Shown here: one piece after another, positions 34,710 to 43,822 of the stretch | Layout of the letters: the number at the start of each line of letters is the position of its first letter | Position numbering within the stretch: the first letter of the stretch is position 1 | From: Advenella kashmirensis W13003 | GTDB taxonomy: Bacteria; Pseudomonadota; Gammaproteobacteria; Burkholderiales; Burkholderiaceae_B | Assembly (NCBI RefSeq): GCF_000506985.1 | Contig: NZ_KI650981.1 | Coordinates: forward strand, 233,122 to 297,121 | DNA length: 64,000 nucleotides | Direction: 5' to 3' | Position numbers and translations under genes: made by a program | The notes under the pieces: model-generated | Told to the model about the DNA's origin: nothing | Seen by the model: the letters and a program-made list of their open reading frames with translations, nothing else | The model's database searches: none

Positions 34710-36242
34710 TCAGAGCAAAGGGGAAAACAGTCGCGCAACGGCCTTGCTTAATCGCGAAAAGAAACACTGGTGCTCCAGCTGGACTTCCTGCGCGTACTGC
34801 ATCGAGGCATTGAACTCTTCCAGCAACGCTTGATTCGCTTCGCGCTCATAACACAGGACGCTAACCTCGAAATTCAGGTAGAAACTGCGGTTGTCGAAAT
34901 TGGCCGAACCGATAAACGAAATATCATCGTCCACGATCAGGGTTTTGGTATGTAGCATGCGGGGGCCGTATTCGAATACCCGGATGCCTGCGGCGACCAG
35001 ATCGTCAAACCACGACTGGGCAGCCTTGGTGACGACATAATTGTCTGTTCGTTTGGGTAGCAGAATGCGTACATCGACACCACGCAGGGCCGCGGAGGTC
35101 AGGGCCTGTGCTGATGTCGCGTCGGGTACGAAGTAGGGTGTGGTCAGATAGACGCGATGGCGGGCGCGTAGAATGGCTTCCACGGAAACGCGAAGAATGG
35201 ACGCGTAATCGAAGTCCGGGCCCGACGGGATGATCTGGGTGCGTATCCAGCGCGGGCCGTCCTGGCCCGAAACCGTTTCTTGAGGCTTCTCGTCATTGGC
35301 CAGACGGTCCGTGGCCGGCTGGGTGCGGGCATCTTCCTCCGCCTGCGCCTGCAGGCGCTCCAGGCGTTCGCGATAATGCTCACGCAGCATGTGGCGTACC
35401 GACAGGTCATGAGTGGAGTAATGCCAGTCTTCGACAAAAATCGTCTCCAGCCACGACACGACGGGACCCGTCAATTCCAGGTGAACGTCATGAAAAGCGC
35501 GTTTGTTGCGGCGGCGATCCTGTTGATCGCTGATGTTGATGCCGCCGGTGAATGCAACAGTGCCATCACAAATGACAATCTTTCGGTGATTGCGCAGATT
35601 CATGAACGAGAGCAGGTGCCTCAGGTTGATGTCATGAAAGAAGGCGAGTCTGGCACCTGCCTCGATCAGGGGCCGCATGAAGCGCCGGTTCAACCGCAGT
35701 GACCCGATGGCATCTGCAATCAGATAAATTTTTACACCGTTCTTGGCACGTTCAGTCAGCAAATCACGCAAGGTGGTGCCGGTCTGATCCTGCTCGAAAA
35801 TGTAGTACTCAAGAAAAATGTAATATTTGGCCTCACGCACCGCCTCGAAAATACGGTCATAGGTTTTCTCGCCACCCGAGAGCACTTTATAACTGGTTGC
35901 ATAACTCAGGGGGTAGTGGGTGATCTGCACAGCCAGATCGTGAATCGCTGCCTGATGCTCAGTCAGATCTGAGGGCTGGATGCGCACGTTCCACAGCGTA
36001 TCGTCCCGTTCGATCAGGTGTTTGCTGATGCTGCGGTTGATTTTGTTTCGGGTGATTTTTTTTGGCCCGAAAAAGTAATAAATCACAAAGCCCAGAACCG
36101 GCACGAAGCTCAGAAACAGGATCCAGCTGAGCGTGGAGATGGGCGGGCGCTTTTGCATGACCACCCAGGTGCCGATAATGACAATATAAATGGCCCACAG
36201 GGCGTTCCAGAATGCATCGCTGCCCAGCCAGTCCAGGTTCAT
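34710..36242 (-). CDS. cls: Cardiolipin synthase
   Basis: A 510-residue membrane phospholipase-D-type enzyme that joins two phosphatidylglycerols into cardiolipin. Two N-terminal helices (WNALWAIYIVIIGTWVVM and LSWILFLSFVPVLGFVIYYFF) precede two HKD motifs, NHRKIVICDGTVAFTGG and LHTKTLIVDDDISFIGSANFD. An Ala/Glu/Arg-rich linker near residues 298-325 separates the two halves. It is 52 nt downstream of ogt on the same strand. Confidence 0.94.
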   Translation of the reverse strand: MNLDWLGSDAFWNALWAIYIVIIGTWVVMQKRPPISTLSWILFLSFVPVLGFVIYYFFGPKKITRNKINRSISKHLIERDDTLWNVRIQPSDLTEHQAAIHDLAVQITHYPLSYATSYKVLSGGEKTYDRIFEAVREAKYYIFLEYYIFEQDQTGTTLRDLLTERAKNGVKIYLIADAIGSLRLNRRFMRPLIEAGARLAFFHDINLRHLLSFMNLRNHRKIVICDGTVAFTGGINISDQQDRRRNKRAFHDVHLELTGPVVSWLETIFVEDWHYSTHDLSVRHMLREHYRERLERLQAQAEEDARTQPATDRLANDEKPQETVSGQDGPRWIRTQIIPSGPDFDYASILRVSVEAILRARHRVYLTTPYFVPDATSAQALTSAALRGVDVRILLPKRTDNYVVTKAAQSWFDDLVAAGIRVFEYGPRMLHTKTLIVDDDISFIGSANFDNRSFYLNFEVSVLCYEREANQALLEEFNASMQYAQEVQLEHQCFFSRLSKAVARLFSPLL

Positions 36243-36293
36243 GAGCGATGCGCCTGTTCAGACAGAGTGAAGAAGGGCAGGGCGGAGAGTGGC

Positions 36294-36923
36294 CTATGCA
36301 TGAAGGCTCTCGAATTCAAGAAGCCAGCGCTTGCGTGGCAAGCCTCCGCCATAACCGGTCAATGAACCATCAGCGCCGATGACCCGATGGCATGGAATGA
36401 CGATGCTGATACGGTTGCGGTGATTGGCCGAACCGACGATGCGTGCGTGGGCACCATTGCCGATGTCTCTGGCCAGATCGCCGTAGCTGCAGGTCCTGCC
36501 GTAAGGGATGCGCTGCAAGTGCGCCCATACCGTTTCGTCGAAGGCTGTGCCGGGCGCATCCAGGGGCAGATCAAATTGCTGACGCCGGCCTGCGAAATAA
36601 TCGTCCATCTGCGCTTGCACCGCCGTCAGGTGCGAGTGATCCTGGCCGCTCAAATGAAACCCGTAACGCGTACGCAGATCGGTGATTTCTTTGTCGATGG
36701 TACTGAAGGTGTCCAGAAACTCCAGCAGTATCACGCCTTTCTCTGAGGCCATGGCGATCATGGGTCCAACCGGGCTGTCCAGATAACGGTAATAAAGCGC
36801 TTTGCCTTGCACAAGCCGGTCAGGCGCATCTTCGCAAAGCGACTGAATGCTGTGCTGTATTTCCGCCTGCCTTTCGGGGGCCAGCGTAAATTCGTTGTGT
36901 GGGAACAATTCGTTATTGAGCAT
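36294..36923 (-). CDS. ogt: Methylated-DNA-protein cysteine methyltransferase
   Basis: A 209-residue DNA repair protein that transfers methyl groups from O6-methylguanine to its own cysteine. The acceptor is in IVIPCHRVIGADGSLTGYGGG. The helix-turn-helix part includes IPYGRTCSYGDLARDIG. It lacks an Ada-type N-terminal regulator domain. A longer frame from TTG 36953 is possible; ATG 36923 is the first ATG. The N-terminal ~55 residues are longer than in compact Ogt proteins. Confidence 0.9.
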   Translation of the reverse strand: MLNNELFPHNEFTLAPERQAEIQHSIQSLCEDAPDRLVQGKALYYRYLDSPVGPMIAMASEKGVILLEFLDTFSTIDKEITDLRTRYGFHLSGQDHSHLTAVQAQMDDYFAGRRQQFDLPLDAPGTAFDETVWAHLQRIPYGRTCSYGDLARDIGNGAHARIVGSANHRNRISIVIPCHRVIGADGSLTGYGGGLPRKRWLLEFESLHA

Positions 36924-37014
36924 GAACCAGGGCAATAGAAAAGGGATCGACAAAAATCGGAACGGGCTCAGACACGGCTCATCTTAATGTGAACGGATGT
37001 CAGTACTGCGAATT

Positions 37015-37044
37015 TTACAGAAATTACGTGTGCAATTTCTGTAA
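37015..37044. repeat. Inverted repeat between ogt and kdgD
   Basis: TTACAGAAATT and AATTTCTGTAA form perfect 11-nt arms around an 8-nt loop. No T-run follows. It lies in the 254-bp divergent gap, with ATGTCATACAACAT (37088-37101) further toward kdgD. Either could be an operator of the FadR-type regulator encoded after garD. Confidence 0.5.
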
Positions 37045-37177
37045 TGAGGCTGAAACCACTTGTCTGACATGAACAAATGAAATAAGATGTCATACAACAT
37101 AGACGATTACAAGGTTGTCATGCGGGCTTGCGGCACATGCGCTGCGTTTTTCATTCATTCTCAACGACAGGGTATCC

Positions 37178-38089
37178 ATGAATCCACAGGAATTAAAAGA
37201 AATTGTCAGTGAGGGGCTGTTGTCCTTTCCCGTCACCGATTTTGATGAACAGGGCGATTTCAACGCCGAGCGCTACGCGAGACGGCTTGAATGGCTGGCG
37301 CCCTATGGTGCGAGCGCTCTGTTCGCGGCGGGGGGCACCGGAGAGTTCTTTTCTCTGGAACCACAAGAATATTCTGATGTCGTGCGTACAGCGGTCGAAA
37401 CCTGCAGGGGCAAAGTACCGATCATTGCGGGCGCAGGTGGCGGCACCCGGCTGGCGATCAATTATGCGCAACGGGCGGAAAAAGCCGGCGCGCAAGGCCT
37501 GTTGCTGATGCCCCATTACCTGACCGAGGCTGATCAAAATGGCGTTGCGCAGCACGTTGAGCAGGTATGTCAGGCCGTCGGACTGGGCGTGATTGTCTAT
37601 AACCGGTCGCTGTGCCGGCTGAATGCCGATCAGCTGGAACGACTGGCTGAGCGTTGTCCCAACCTGGTAGGGTACAAGGACGGGGTGGGCGATATTGAGC
37701 TGATGGTGACAATACGGCAACGCCTGGGCGATCGCTTGTCGTACCTGGGCGGCTTGCCGACTGCCGAATTCTATGCTGCGGCTTATCGTGCACTTGGGGT
37801 ACCCGTTTATTCGTCGGCGGTGTTCAATTTCATTCCGAAAACCGCCATGGAATTTTATCGTGCTATCGTAGCAGGTGATCGGCCGACGGTTGACCGGTTG
37901 ATCACCGAGTTTTTCATCCCCTATTCGGCGATTCGTAATCGTCGTAAGGGGTATGCCGTCAGTATTGTCAAAGAGGGCGCGAGAATCGCCGGATATGATG
38001 CCGGGCCCGTACGTTCGCCCTTGACCAATCTGACCGGTGAAGAAAGCGATGCGCTGGCCGCTCTGATTTCTAAGTTGGGTCCGCAGTAG
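37178..38089 (+). CDS. kdgD: 5-dehydro-4-deoxyglucarate dehydratase
   Basis: A 303-residue DapA-fold enzyme that dehydrates and decarboxylates 5-dehydro-4-deoxyglucarate to 2,5-dioxopentanoate. The Schiff-base Lys is in [19 protein letters not shown] replaces the usual GTTGE of DapA, as in KdgD enzymes. ATG 37178 begins the conserved [19 protein letters not shown]. It works with garD, 98 nt downstream, in catabolism of galactarate or glucarate. Confidence 0.92.
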   Translation: MNPQELKEIVSEGLLSFPVTDFDEQGDFNAERYARRLEWLAPYGASALFAAGGTGEFFSLEPQEYSDVVRTAVETCRGKVPIIAGAGGGTRLAINYAQRAEKAGAQGLLLMPHYLTEADQNGVAQHVEQVCQAVGLGVIVYNRSLCRLNADQLERLAERCPNLVGYKDGVGDIELMVTIRQRLGDRLSYLGGLPTAEFYAAAYRALGVPVYSSAVFNFIPKTAMEFYRAIVAGDRPTVDRLITEFFIPYSAIRNRRKGYAVSIVKEGARIAGYDAGPVRSPLTNLTGEESDALAALISKLGPQ

Positions 38090-38187
38090 TTGGTTCTATC
38101 ACGTCCTGAGCGTAATGCGGTGTAGCGGACGATGCATTGTCATGCAGATCTCATCGCTCGGGGTCGTCTGTTTATCAGGTGAAAACC

Positions 38188-39741
38188 ATGTTGGAAGAAG
38201 AAACGCATACGCCGTTATATATACGAATCAGCCCCAAGGATAATGTCGCGATTGTAGTCAATGACGGCGGCCTGCCTGCCGGTGCGTGCTTCCCCTGTGG
38301 CCTGACGCTGCAGACAGCGGTTCCGCAGGGGCATAAGGTTGCTTTGCAGGATCTCGCGCGCGATGAGGCTGTCGTGCGTTATGGTGTGGTGATTGGTTAT
38401 GCGCTTTGTGATATTGCGGCAGGAACCTGGATTAATGAATCCATGCTGCGCATGCCGCAAGCGCCTTCTCTGGATGCTCTGCCCGTGGCGACTCAGGTCT
38501 CTTCGATGGGTACACCGCTGACGAATCTGACCTTTGATGGTTATCGCAATGACGATGGCACGGTCGGCACACGCAACATTCTGGCCATCAGCGCGACCGT
38601 GCAGTGTGTCACCGGAGTGGTCGAGTTTGCAGTGCGGCAGATTCGCGAGCAGTTATTGCCTCGCTACCCGAATGTGGACGATGTCGTCTATCTGGAACAC
38701 GGTTATGGTTGTGGGGTGGCCATTGATGCGCCCAACGCCGAGATTCCGATTCGCACCCTGCGCAACCTGAGTCTGAATCCCAATTTTGGCGGCAAGGTAT
38801 TGCTGGTGAGCCTGGGGTGTGAAAAGCTGCAGCCGGCAAAAATGTTTCCCGCAGGCAGCATTCCGATTGCCCAGGACGATCCTTATCTGGTCACGCTGCA
38901 GGACGAAGACAATGTCGGTTTTGCGAGCATGATTGATTCCATCCTGGAAAAGGCCGAAAGGCGGCTGGTGCAGTTGAATGCGCGAAAACGCGAACCCTGT
39001 CCGTTGTCGGCGCTGGTTGTGGGGGTGCAGTGCGGCGGCAGCGATGCCTTTTCAGGCGTGACCGCCAATCCGGCAGTCGGCTATGCCACCGACCTGCTGG
39101 TACGCGCGGGCGCAACGGTCATGTTCTCGGAAGTGACCGAGGTGCGTGACGGCATCGCCCAACTGACCGTCCGCGCCGCGACGTCCGAAGTCGGTCAGGC
39201 GCTGTTGCGTGAAATGCAATGGTATGACAACTATCTGAAGCAGGGCGGGGCAGACCGCAGCGCCAACACCAGCCCGGGCAACAAGCGCGGCGGCTTGTCC
39301 AATATCGTGGAAAAAGCCATGGGCTCGATTGTCAAATCAGGTACGACGCCGATTCAGGGCGTGGTGGCGCCAGGCGAAAGGGTCATACACAAGGGGCTTA
39401 ACTTTCTGGCCACGCCGGCCAGTGATTTCATTTGTGGCACACTGCAACTGGCCGCCGGCATGACGCTGCACGTCTTTACGACGGGACGCGGTACCCCATA
39501 TGGACTGGCTGCAGTGCCTGTGATAAAAGTGGCTACCCGTAACAGTCTTGCACGCCGCTGGTACGATTTGATGGATATCAATGCGGGCAGGATTGCCACC
39601 GGCGAGGCCAGTATCGAAGAAGTCGGCCAGGAAATGTTTGAGCAGATGATCGCGATTGCCAGTGGTCGCCAGAAGTCTTGCGCTGAGCAGCTGCGACTGC
39701 ACAATTCGCTGGTCCTGTTCAACCCCGCACCCGTCACTTGA
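38188..39741 (+). CDS. garD: Galactarate dehydratase
   Basis: A 517-residue UxaA-family iron-dependent dehydratase that converts galactarate to 5-dehydro-4-deoxyglucarate, the substrate of KdgD. The N-terminal SAF-like domain (residues ~1-90) precedes the catalytic part with [31 protein letters not shown] and [21 protein letters not shown] 38188 is preceded by AGGTG. No transporter or 2,5-dioxopentanoate dehydrogenase is present next to it. Confidence 0.93.
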   Translation: MLEEETHTPLYIRISPKDNVAIVVNDGGLPAGACFPCGLTLQTAVPQGHKVALQDLARDEAVVRYGVVIGYALCDIAAGTWINESMLRMPQAPSLDALPVATQVSSMGTPLTNLTFDGYRNDDGTVGTRNILAISATVQCVTGVVEFAVRQIREQLLPRYPNVDDVVYLEHGYGCGVAIDAPNAEIPIRTLRNLSLNPNFGGKVLLVSLGCEKLQPAKMFPAGSIPIAQDDPYLVTLQDEDNVGFASMIDSILEKAERRLVQLNARKREPCPLSALVVGVQCGGSDAFSGVTANPAVGYATDLLVRAGATVMFSEVTEVRDGIAQLTVRAATSEVGQALLREMQWYDNYLKQGGADRSANTSPGNKRGGLSNIVEKAMGSIVKSGTTPIQGVVAPGERVIHKGLNFLATPASDFICGTLQLAAGMTLHVFTTGRGTPYGLAAVPVIKVATRNSLARRWYDLMDINAGRIATGEASIEEVGQEMFEQMIAIASGRQKSCAEQLRLHNSLVLFNPAPVT

Positions 39742-39891
39742 AGATGGGGTGGCTGATGCGATAAGACAGAATTGACTCTGTTGATTCCGGCTGCCAGGGA
39801 ACATTACCGGGAACTGGGGCCGTTCCTGACGATTTAGGGAAAAAACGTTTTAAAATCAAACTTTTCGTCTTTATACACATAAAGTATTCCG

Positions 39892-40635
39892 GTGACCACA
39901 GAACCTATGCCAACCCGCCTATTGATTAACACCGGCCCGATCAAAAAAAGAGGCAGAACCCTGTCCGACGAAGTCGTCGAGCAGCTGACCGAAAAGATTC
40001 AATCGGGCAATCTGGAAGTGGGGAAAAAACTTCCGACAGAATCCGAGTTTGTCGAGGCCTTTGGTGTCAGCAGAAGCGTGATCCGCGAAGCCATCTCTCA
40101 ATTGCAGGCGCGCGGACTGGTTGAGACGCGGCACGGTGTAGGCACCTTCGTACGCGAGCCAACAGTCAAAGACGTCATTTTCGATCGCAGTACGATGCCG
40201 CCCGGCACGGCCGAAGACCTTGCTTCTGTGCTTGAAGTTCGCGCGTGTCTTGAGTCAGAAGCGGCCGGGCTGGCCGCGCAGCGGCGCACCGATGAGCAAC
40301 TGGCCGAACTGGAGCGGATTTTGCGCGCCCTGGTCAAGGAAGATATTTCACGTGACATCTCGGTCGACGTTGATTTTCAATTCCATGAACAGATTGCCAA
40401 AGCCACACATAACACCCATTTTCTGGATCTGCTCAGGCAATTTGGCAAACACGCCATTCCGCGCAGCCGCCTGGCTATTTTCGATCAGGAAAAAGCCATG
40501 TACCAGCAACGCCTGAATATGGAGCATGAAGCCATCTTCAATGCGATCGCCGCACAGGATGCCGATGGTGCACGGGCTGCCATGCGCATGCATATTATCA
40601 ACAGTCGCCAGCGCATGAGATCGGCCGGCAAATAG
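39892..40635 (+). CDS. FadR-subfamily GntR regulator, probably of the galactarate genes
   Basis: A 247-residue regulator. The winged helix occupies residues ~22-92 (LPTESEFVEAFGVSRSVIREAISQLQARGLVETRHGVGTF). The FCD ligand domain has VDVDFQFHEQIAKATHNTHFLDL. It follows garD by 150 nt on the same strand, so hexarate catabolism is its likely target. Start is ambiguous: GTG 39892 or ATG 39907, neither with a clear ribosome-binding site. Confidence 0.88.
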   Translation: MTTEPMPTRLLINTGPIKKRGRTLSDEVVEQLTEKIQSGNLEVGKKLPTESEFVEAFGVSRSVIREAISQLQARGLVETRHGVGTFVREPTVKDVIFDRSTMPPGTAEDLASVLEVRACLESEAAGLAAQRRTDEQLAELERILRALVKEDISRDISVDVDFQFHEQIAKATHNTHFLDLLRQFGKHAIPRSRLAIFDQEKAMYQQRLNMEHEAIFNAIAAQDADGARAAMRMHIINSRQRMRSAGK

Positions 40636-40707
40636 TCCTCGCGCTCACGGCGCGAGCATGCTTAGCTGTCCTGACATCCGGTTTTACTGAAATGAAAAAG
40701 GAGCACG

Positions 40708-41556
40708 ATGACAGTCGAATATGCACAACGACATTTCCCGGCGCTATGCCGTCCCCGTCTCGTTGAGAGTCACAAGGGCAGCTTTGGTACCCTGGGGGTC
40801 ATTGGCGGCGCGCCAGGGATGACGGGAGCGGCCTTGCTGGCCGCCCGGGCTGCGCTGGTTCAGGGGGCTGGTAAAGTCAAAGTCGGATTTGTGCAGGACT
40901 TGCCCTTTGCTGTCGATACGCTGCACCCTGAACTGATGCTGATGCGCGCCGACCAATTATTGCGCAGTAGCGACATGACGGTGTGCGTGGCAGGCATGGG
41001 GATGGGCCTGGATGAAAAATCACTTGGCTTGCTGTTTCAGGTTTTCAGGGCGACCATCGATATCCCCCTGGTGCTGGATGCCGATGGGTTGACGTTGCTG
41101 GCGCAAGGCCAGATTGGTGCCGGCAGGCGCAACCGGGCACTCGTATTGACACCCCATCCGCAAGAGGCCGCCAGACTGCTTGATTGTGACGTCGGAGAAG
41201 TGCAGGGCGCCCGCGCCCGTGCTGCCGTGGCCATCAGCAGAAAATATGATGCGTGGACTGTTCTTAAGGGGCACAAGACCGTTATTTGTTCACCGCAGGG
41301 TGACACGCAAACCAATTGCACGGGAAACCCGGGGCTGGCCTCTGGTGGCACCGGCGATGTGCTGGCCGGCATGCTGGGCGCGTGTTTGGCGCAGGGCATT
41401 GAAGCTGCCCAGGCTGTGCCTGGTGCGGTCTGGCTTCACGGCGCGGCCGCCGATTTATTGGTTGATGAGGGCGTGGGTCCGATTGGCCTGACTGCGTCGG
41501 AAGTGTCGCTCGCTGCCCGTCGTGTACGAAATTCACTGGTGATGACAGAAGGGTAA
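40708..41556 (+). CDS. nnrD: ADP-dependent NAD(P)H-hydrate dehydratase
   Basis: A 282-residue ribokinase-like repair enzyme that restores NAD(P)H from its hydrate. It is the C-terminal domain of YjeF without the epimerase half. Motifs include GTLGVIGGAPGMTGAALLAARAAL, LVLDADGLTLL, LTPHPQEAARLL and the nucleotide loop NPGLASGGTGDVLAGMLGA. AAGGAG lies 8 nt before the ATG. Confidence 0.92.
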   Translation: MTVEYAQRHFPALCRPRLVESHKGSFGTLGVIGGAPGMTGAALLAARAALVQGAGKVKVGFVQDLPFAVDTLHPELMLMRADQLLRSSDMTVCVAGMGMGLDEKSLGLLFQVFRATIDIPLVLDADGLTLLAQGQIGAGRRNRALVLTPHPQEAARLLDCDVGEVQGARARAAVAISRKYDAWTVLKGHKTVICSPQGDTQTNCTGNPGLASGGTGDVLAGMLGACLAQGIEAAQAVPGAVWLHGAAADLLVDEGVGPIGLTASEVSLAARRVRNSLVMTEG

Positions 41557-41654
41557 CGGTCTGGATTGGTTCAAATCGATCGTAGAAGACGTTTGAAAAG
41601 TGTTGGGACATTTTCGTCAATATTGTTGTATTTTTATTACGTTGCCGAAAAAGC

Positions 41655-41683
41655 TTGCGCAGTGCCGTAAAAACAGTCATAAT
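41655..41683 (+). promoter_or_regulatory. Likely promoter of the tRNA cluster
   Basis: TTGCGC (41655-41660), a 17-nt spacer, then CATAAT (41678-41683), followed by a GC-containing discriminator about 38 nt before tRNA-Ala. Confidence 0.45.
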
Positions 41684-41720
41684 TCCGCTTCTTCGCTAGA
41701 CAACATTAGTTGAGACATGT

Positions 41721-41796
<76 letters not shown>

Positions 41797-41931
41797 AAAA
41801 TTTTCAATGAAAGTTGTTGGCAAGAAACCAGAAAGTGTGTTAGAATCTTGGATTCTTAAATTGGCTGGTTGGTAGTTCAGGCGAAGCTCACATGCCAACG
41901 TGTGCGAAGTTTGAGAAATGTTTTATGTCCT

Positions 41932-42007
41932 GTCCCCTTCGTCTAGAGGCCTAGGACACCACCCTTTCACGGTGGGTACAGGGGTTCGAATCCCCTAGGG
42001 GACGCCA
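41932..42007 (+). tRNA. tRNA-Glu (TTC)
   Basis: Cloverleaf of 76 nt with encoded CCA. The acceptor is GTCCCCT / AGGGGAC, and the anticodon arm CCACC-CTTTCAC-GGTGG gives TTC. It lies 135 nt after tRNA-Ala. Confidence 0.96.
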
Positions 42008-42058
42008 GGCGCTCTGCTTATATGTATAAGCCCGATTGCTTGAAAAATTTATCGCTGC

Positions 42059-42135
42059 GGAGCGGTAGTTCAGTTGGTTAGAATACCGGCCTGTCACGCC
42101 GGGGGTCGCGGGTTCGAGTCCCGTCCGCTCCGCCA
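42059..42135 (+). tRNA. tRNA-Asp (GTC)
   Basis: Cloverleaf of 77 nt with encoded CCA. The acceptor is GGAGCGG / CCGCTCC, and the anticodon arm CCGGC-CTGTCAC-GCCGG gives GTC. It is last in the cluster and is followed by a terminator. Confidence 0.97.
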
Positions 42136-42143
42136 AAGAATTC

Positions 42144-42180
42144 AAAAGGCTAGCTCAATTTGAGGCTAGCCTTTTTTGTT
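42144..42180 (+). terminator. Intrinsic terminator of the tRNA cluster
   Basis: AAAAGGCTAGC and GCTAGCCTTTT pair around a short loop that can extend the stem, followed by a run of T residues. It starts 9 nt after tRNA-Asp. The next ~190 nt before the VOC gene show no other feature. Confidence 0.9.
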
Positions 42181-42369
42181 TTTTTGCGCCCGTATCCCCA
42201 AAATCTTTGATTCCCGACCTGTGGCAGAAAAGTCAGTCGAGTCGATCTGCATATCTCTATGAGTTACTATGGACGCTACAAAGATCGTTGCTCCTTGCGT
42301 AGGCATCACTGCGTCGCGGTGACCATGTCGCTCATGAAGAGAACATGAAATAGAGGAAGAAGGGGAATT

Positions 42370-42750
42370 ATGATTGGCTATACGATGGTTGGAACCAGCG
42401 ACCTGGACAGATCGATTCGGTTTTATGACCCTTTATTCAACGAATTGGGGTTAGAGGTGTGTTGGCGGGACACGCTTTCAGTGTCGTGGGGGAAAGCCGA
42501 GGACACGACATATCCCCGGTTCTTCACCGGTTATCCGTTCAACGGGCAGGAAGCCAACGCAGGAAACGGATGCATGACCGCATTCTGCGTGGATGATCCT
42601 CGGAAGATCGAACGCCTGTACGAGCTTGCGATGCAGCATGGCGGAAAGGACGAGGGCAAGCCTGGCCCGAGGCCGCAGTATGGCGAGAGCTTCTATGGGG
42701 CATATGTTCGCGATCCTGACGGAAACAAAATTGCGTTCGTTCACTACTAG
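42370..42750 (+). CDS. VOC-family (glyoxalase-fold) protein
   Basis: A 126-residue single-domain vicinal-oxygen-chelate protein. It opens with MIGYTMVGTSDLDRSIRFYD and closes with YVRDPDGNKIAFVHY, the usual ends of the fold. Metal-binding or catalytic residues are not distinctive enough to name a reaction. AAGGGG precedes the ATG. It stands alone just past the tRNA cluster, a common place for acquired genes, although nothing else marks it as mobile. Confidence 0.85.
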   Translation: MIGYTMVGTSDLDRSIRFYDPLFNELGLEVCWRDTLSVSWGKAEDTTYPRFFTGYPFNGQEANAGNGCMTAFCVDDPRKIERLYELAMQHGGKDEGKPGPRPQYGESFYGAYVRDPDGNKIAFVHY

Positions 42751-42811
42751 AGATTGATCCGGTTCTGGGCACATCCAATCAGATAACTGCGCCGCTTGTC
42801 GTATAGGCGCG

Positions 42812-43717
42812 CTAATCTTCCTCCAGAACATCAAAACGCTGTACGAGATAATCAATCAGTGCGCGGACAGAAGGTATCTGTCCCCGACGCGATGAAAAAA
42901 CGGCATGAATAATTTCGCGTCTGGGGGCCCAGTCTGGCAACGGCCTGATCAGCGAACCTTCGGCAAGCTGATCACATACCATCAACGTCGGTAATTGGAC
43001 AATGCCCACGCCTGCCATGGCGGCAATACGTAATGCAATCATATCGGTGGTGAGCAGTCGCGGGCTGTGGTGGACGATAGCCTGGGCAGCATCCGGCCCG
43101 AACAATGTCCACTTGTATTGCTGTTGCGGCGAGCCCAATCCCAGGCTGGGCCAGTCAGCCAGATCGGCCGGTGCTGCCGGGGTGCCCAGGCGGGCAAGTA
43201 AATCAGGACTTGCAACCAGGCACTGACTACGATCCGACAAGATCCGCATCACGAGATCGCTATCCTGGATGGGAGGTGGGCGCACACGGATGGCAATATC
43301 AATGGCTTCAGCGACAGGATCAACGCGTCGATTGGTTGCATCCAGATGGACCATCACTTGCGGATATTGCAGCATGAAGTGGGTGAGCATGTCGGCAACA
43401 TGCGTTTGCAGCAGAGCGGTGGGACAACTGATACGAACTACGCCGCGTGGCTCGGCCCGCGTCATGTCAATAACGTCTTGTGCGGCCTCGGCCTCGATCA
43501 GCATGGCCTTGCAATGTTCGTAGTAAGACTGGCCAATATCGGTCATTCCGAACTGGCGGGTAGAGCGATGGATCAGTCGTACGCCCAGTTCTTCTTCCAG
43601 GATGCGTAGCTTGCGGCTGAGCGTGGATTTGGGTATGCCCAGCGCCCGGCCTGCCGGTGCCAGGCCCTTGTGATCGACAATTTGCACGTAGTAATAAAGA
43701 TTGTTGAGGTCCTGCAT
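42812..43717 (-). CDS. LysR-family transcriptional regulator
   Basis: A 301-residue LysR-type protein. The N-terminal helix-turn-helix (APAGRALGIPKSTLSRKLRILEEELGVRLIHR) is followed by a co-inducer domain (RGVVRISCPTALLQTHVADML). It is divergent from a pirin gene, with a 105-bp gap that contains a perfect palindrome 10 nt before its start codon. It is the likely regulator of the pirin-isochorismatase pair. Confidence 0.92.
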   Translation of the reverse strand: MQDLNNLYYYVQIVDHKGLAPAGRALGIPKSTLSRKLRILEEELGVRLIHRSTRQFGMTDIGQSYYEHCKAMLIEAEAAQDVIDMTRAEPRGVVRISCPTALLQTHVADMLTHFMLQYPQVMVHLDATNRRVDPVAEAIDIAIRVRPPPIQDSDLVMRILSDRSQCLVASPDLLARLGTPAAPADLADWPSLGLGSPQQQYKWTLFGPDAAQAIVHHSPRLLTTDMIALRIAAMAGVGIVQLPTLMVCDQLAEGSLIRPLPDWAPRREIIHAVFSSRRGQIPSVRALIDYLVQRFDVLEED

Positions 43718-43727
43718 TGCTTTTATT

Positions 43728-43782
43728 GTTCCATATATGGAACTCTGACTCCAATTTTTAGATCTATCGGAATATTTGTTCC
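43728..43782. promoter_or_regulatory. Divergent LysR-pirin operator region
   Basis: GTTCCATATATGGAAC (43728-43743) is a perfect 16-bp palindrome. A related element, GGAATATTTGTTCC (43769-43782), lies 25 nt further, with GGAA/TTCC arms. Two related sites in the shared gap suit a LysR tetramer that controls itself and the pirin gene. Confidence 0.65.
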
Positions 43783-43822
43783 AAGTTTATGATATCTCTA
43801 CTGTCACTACAAGGAGATGACA

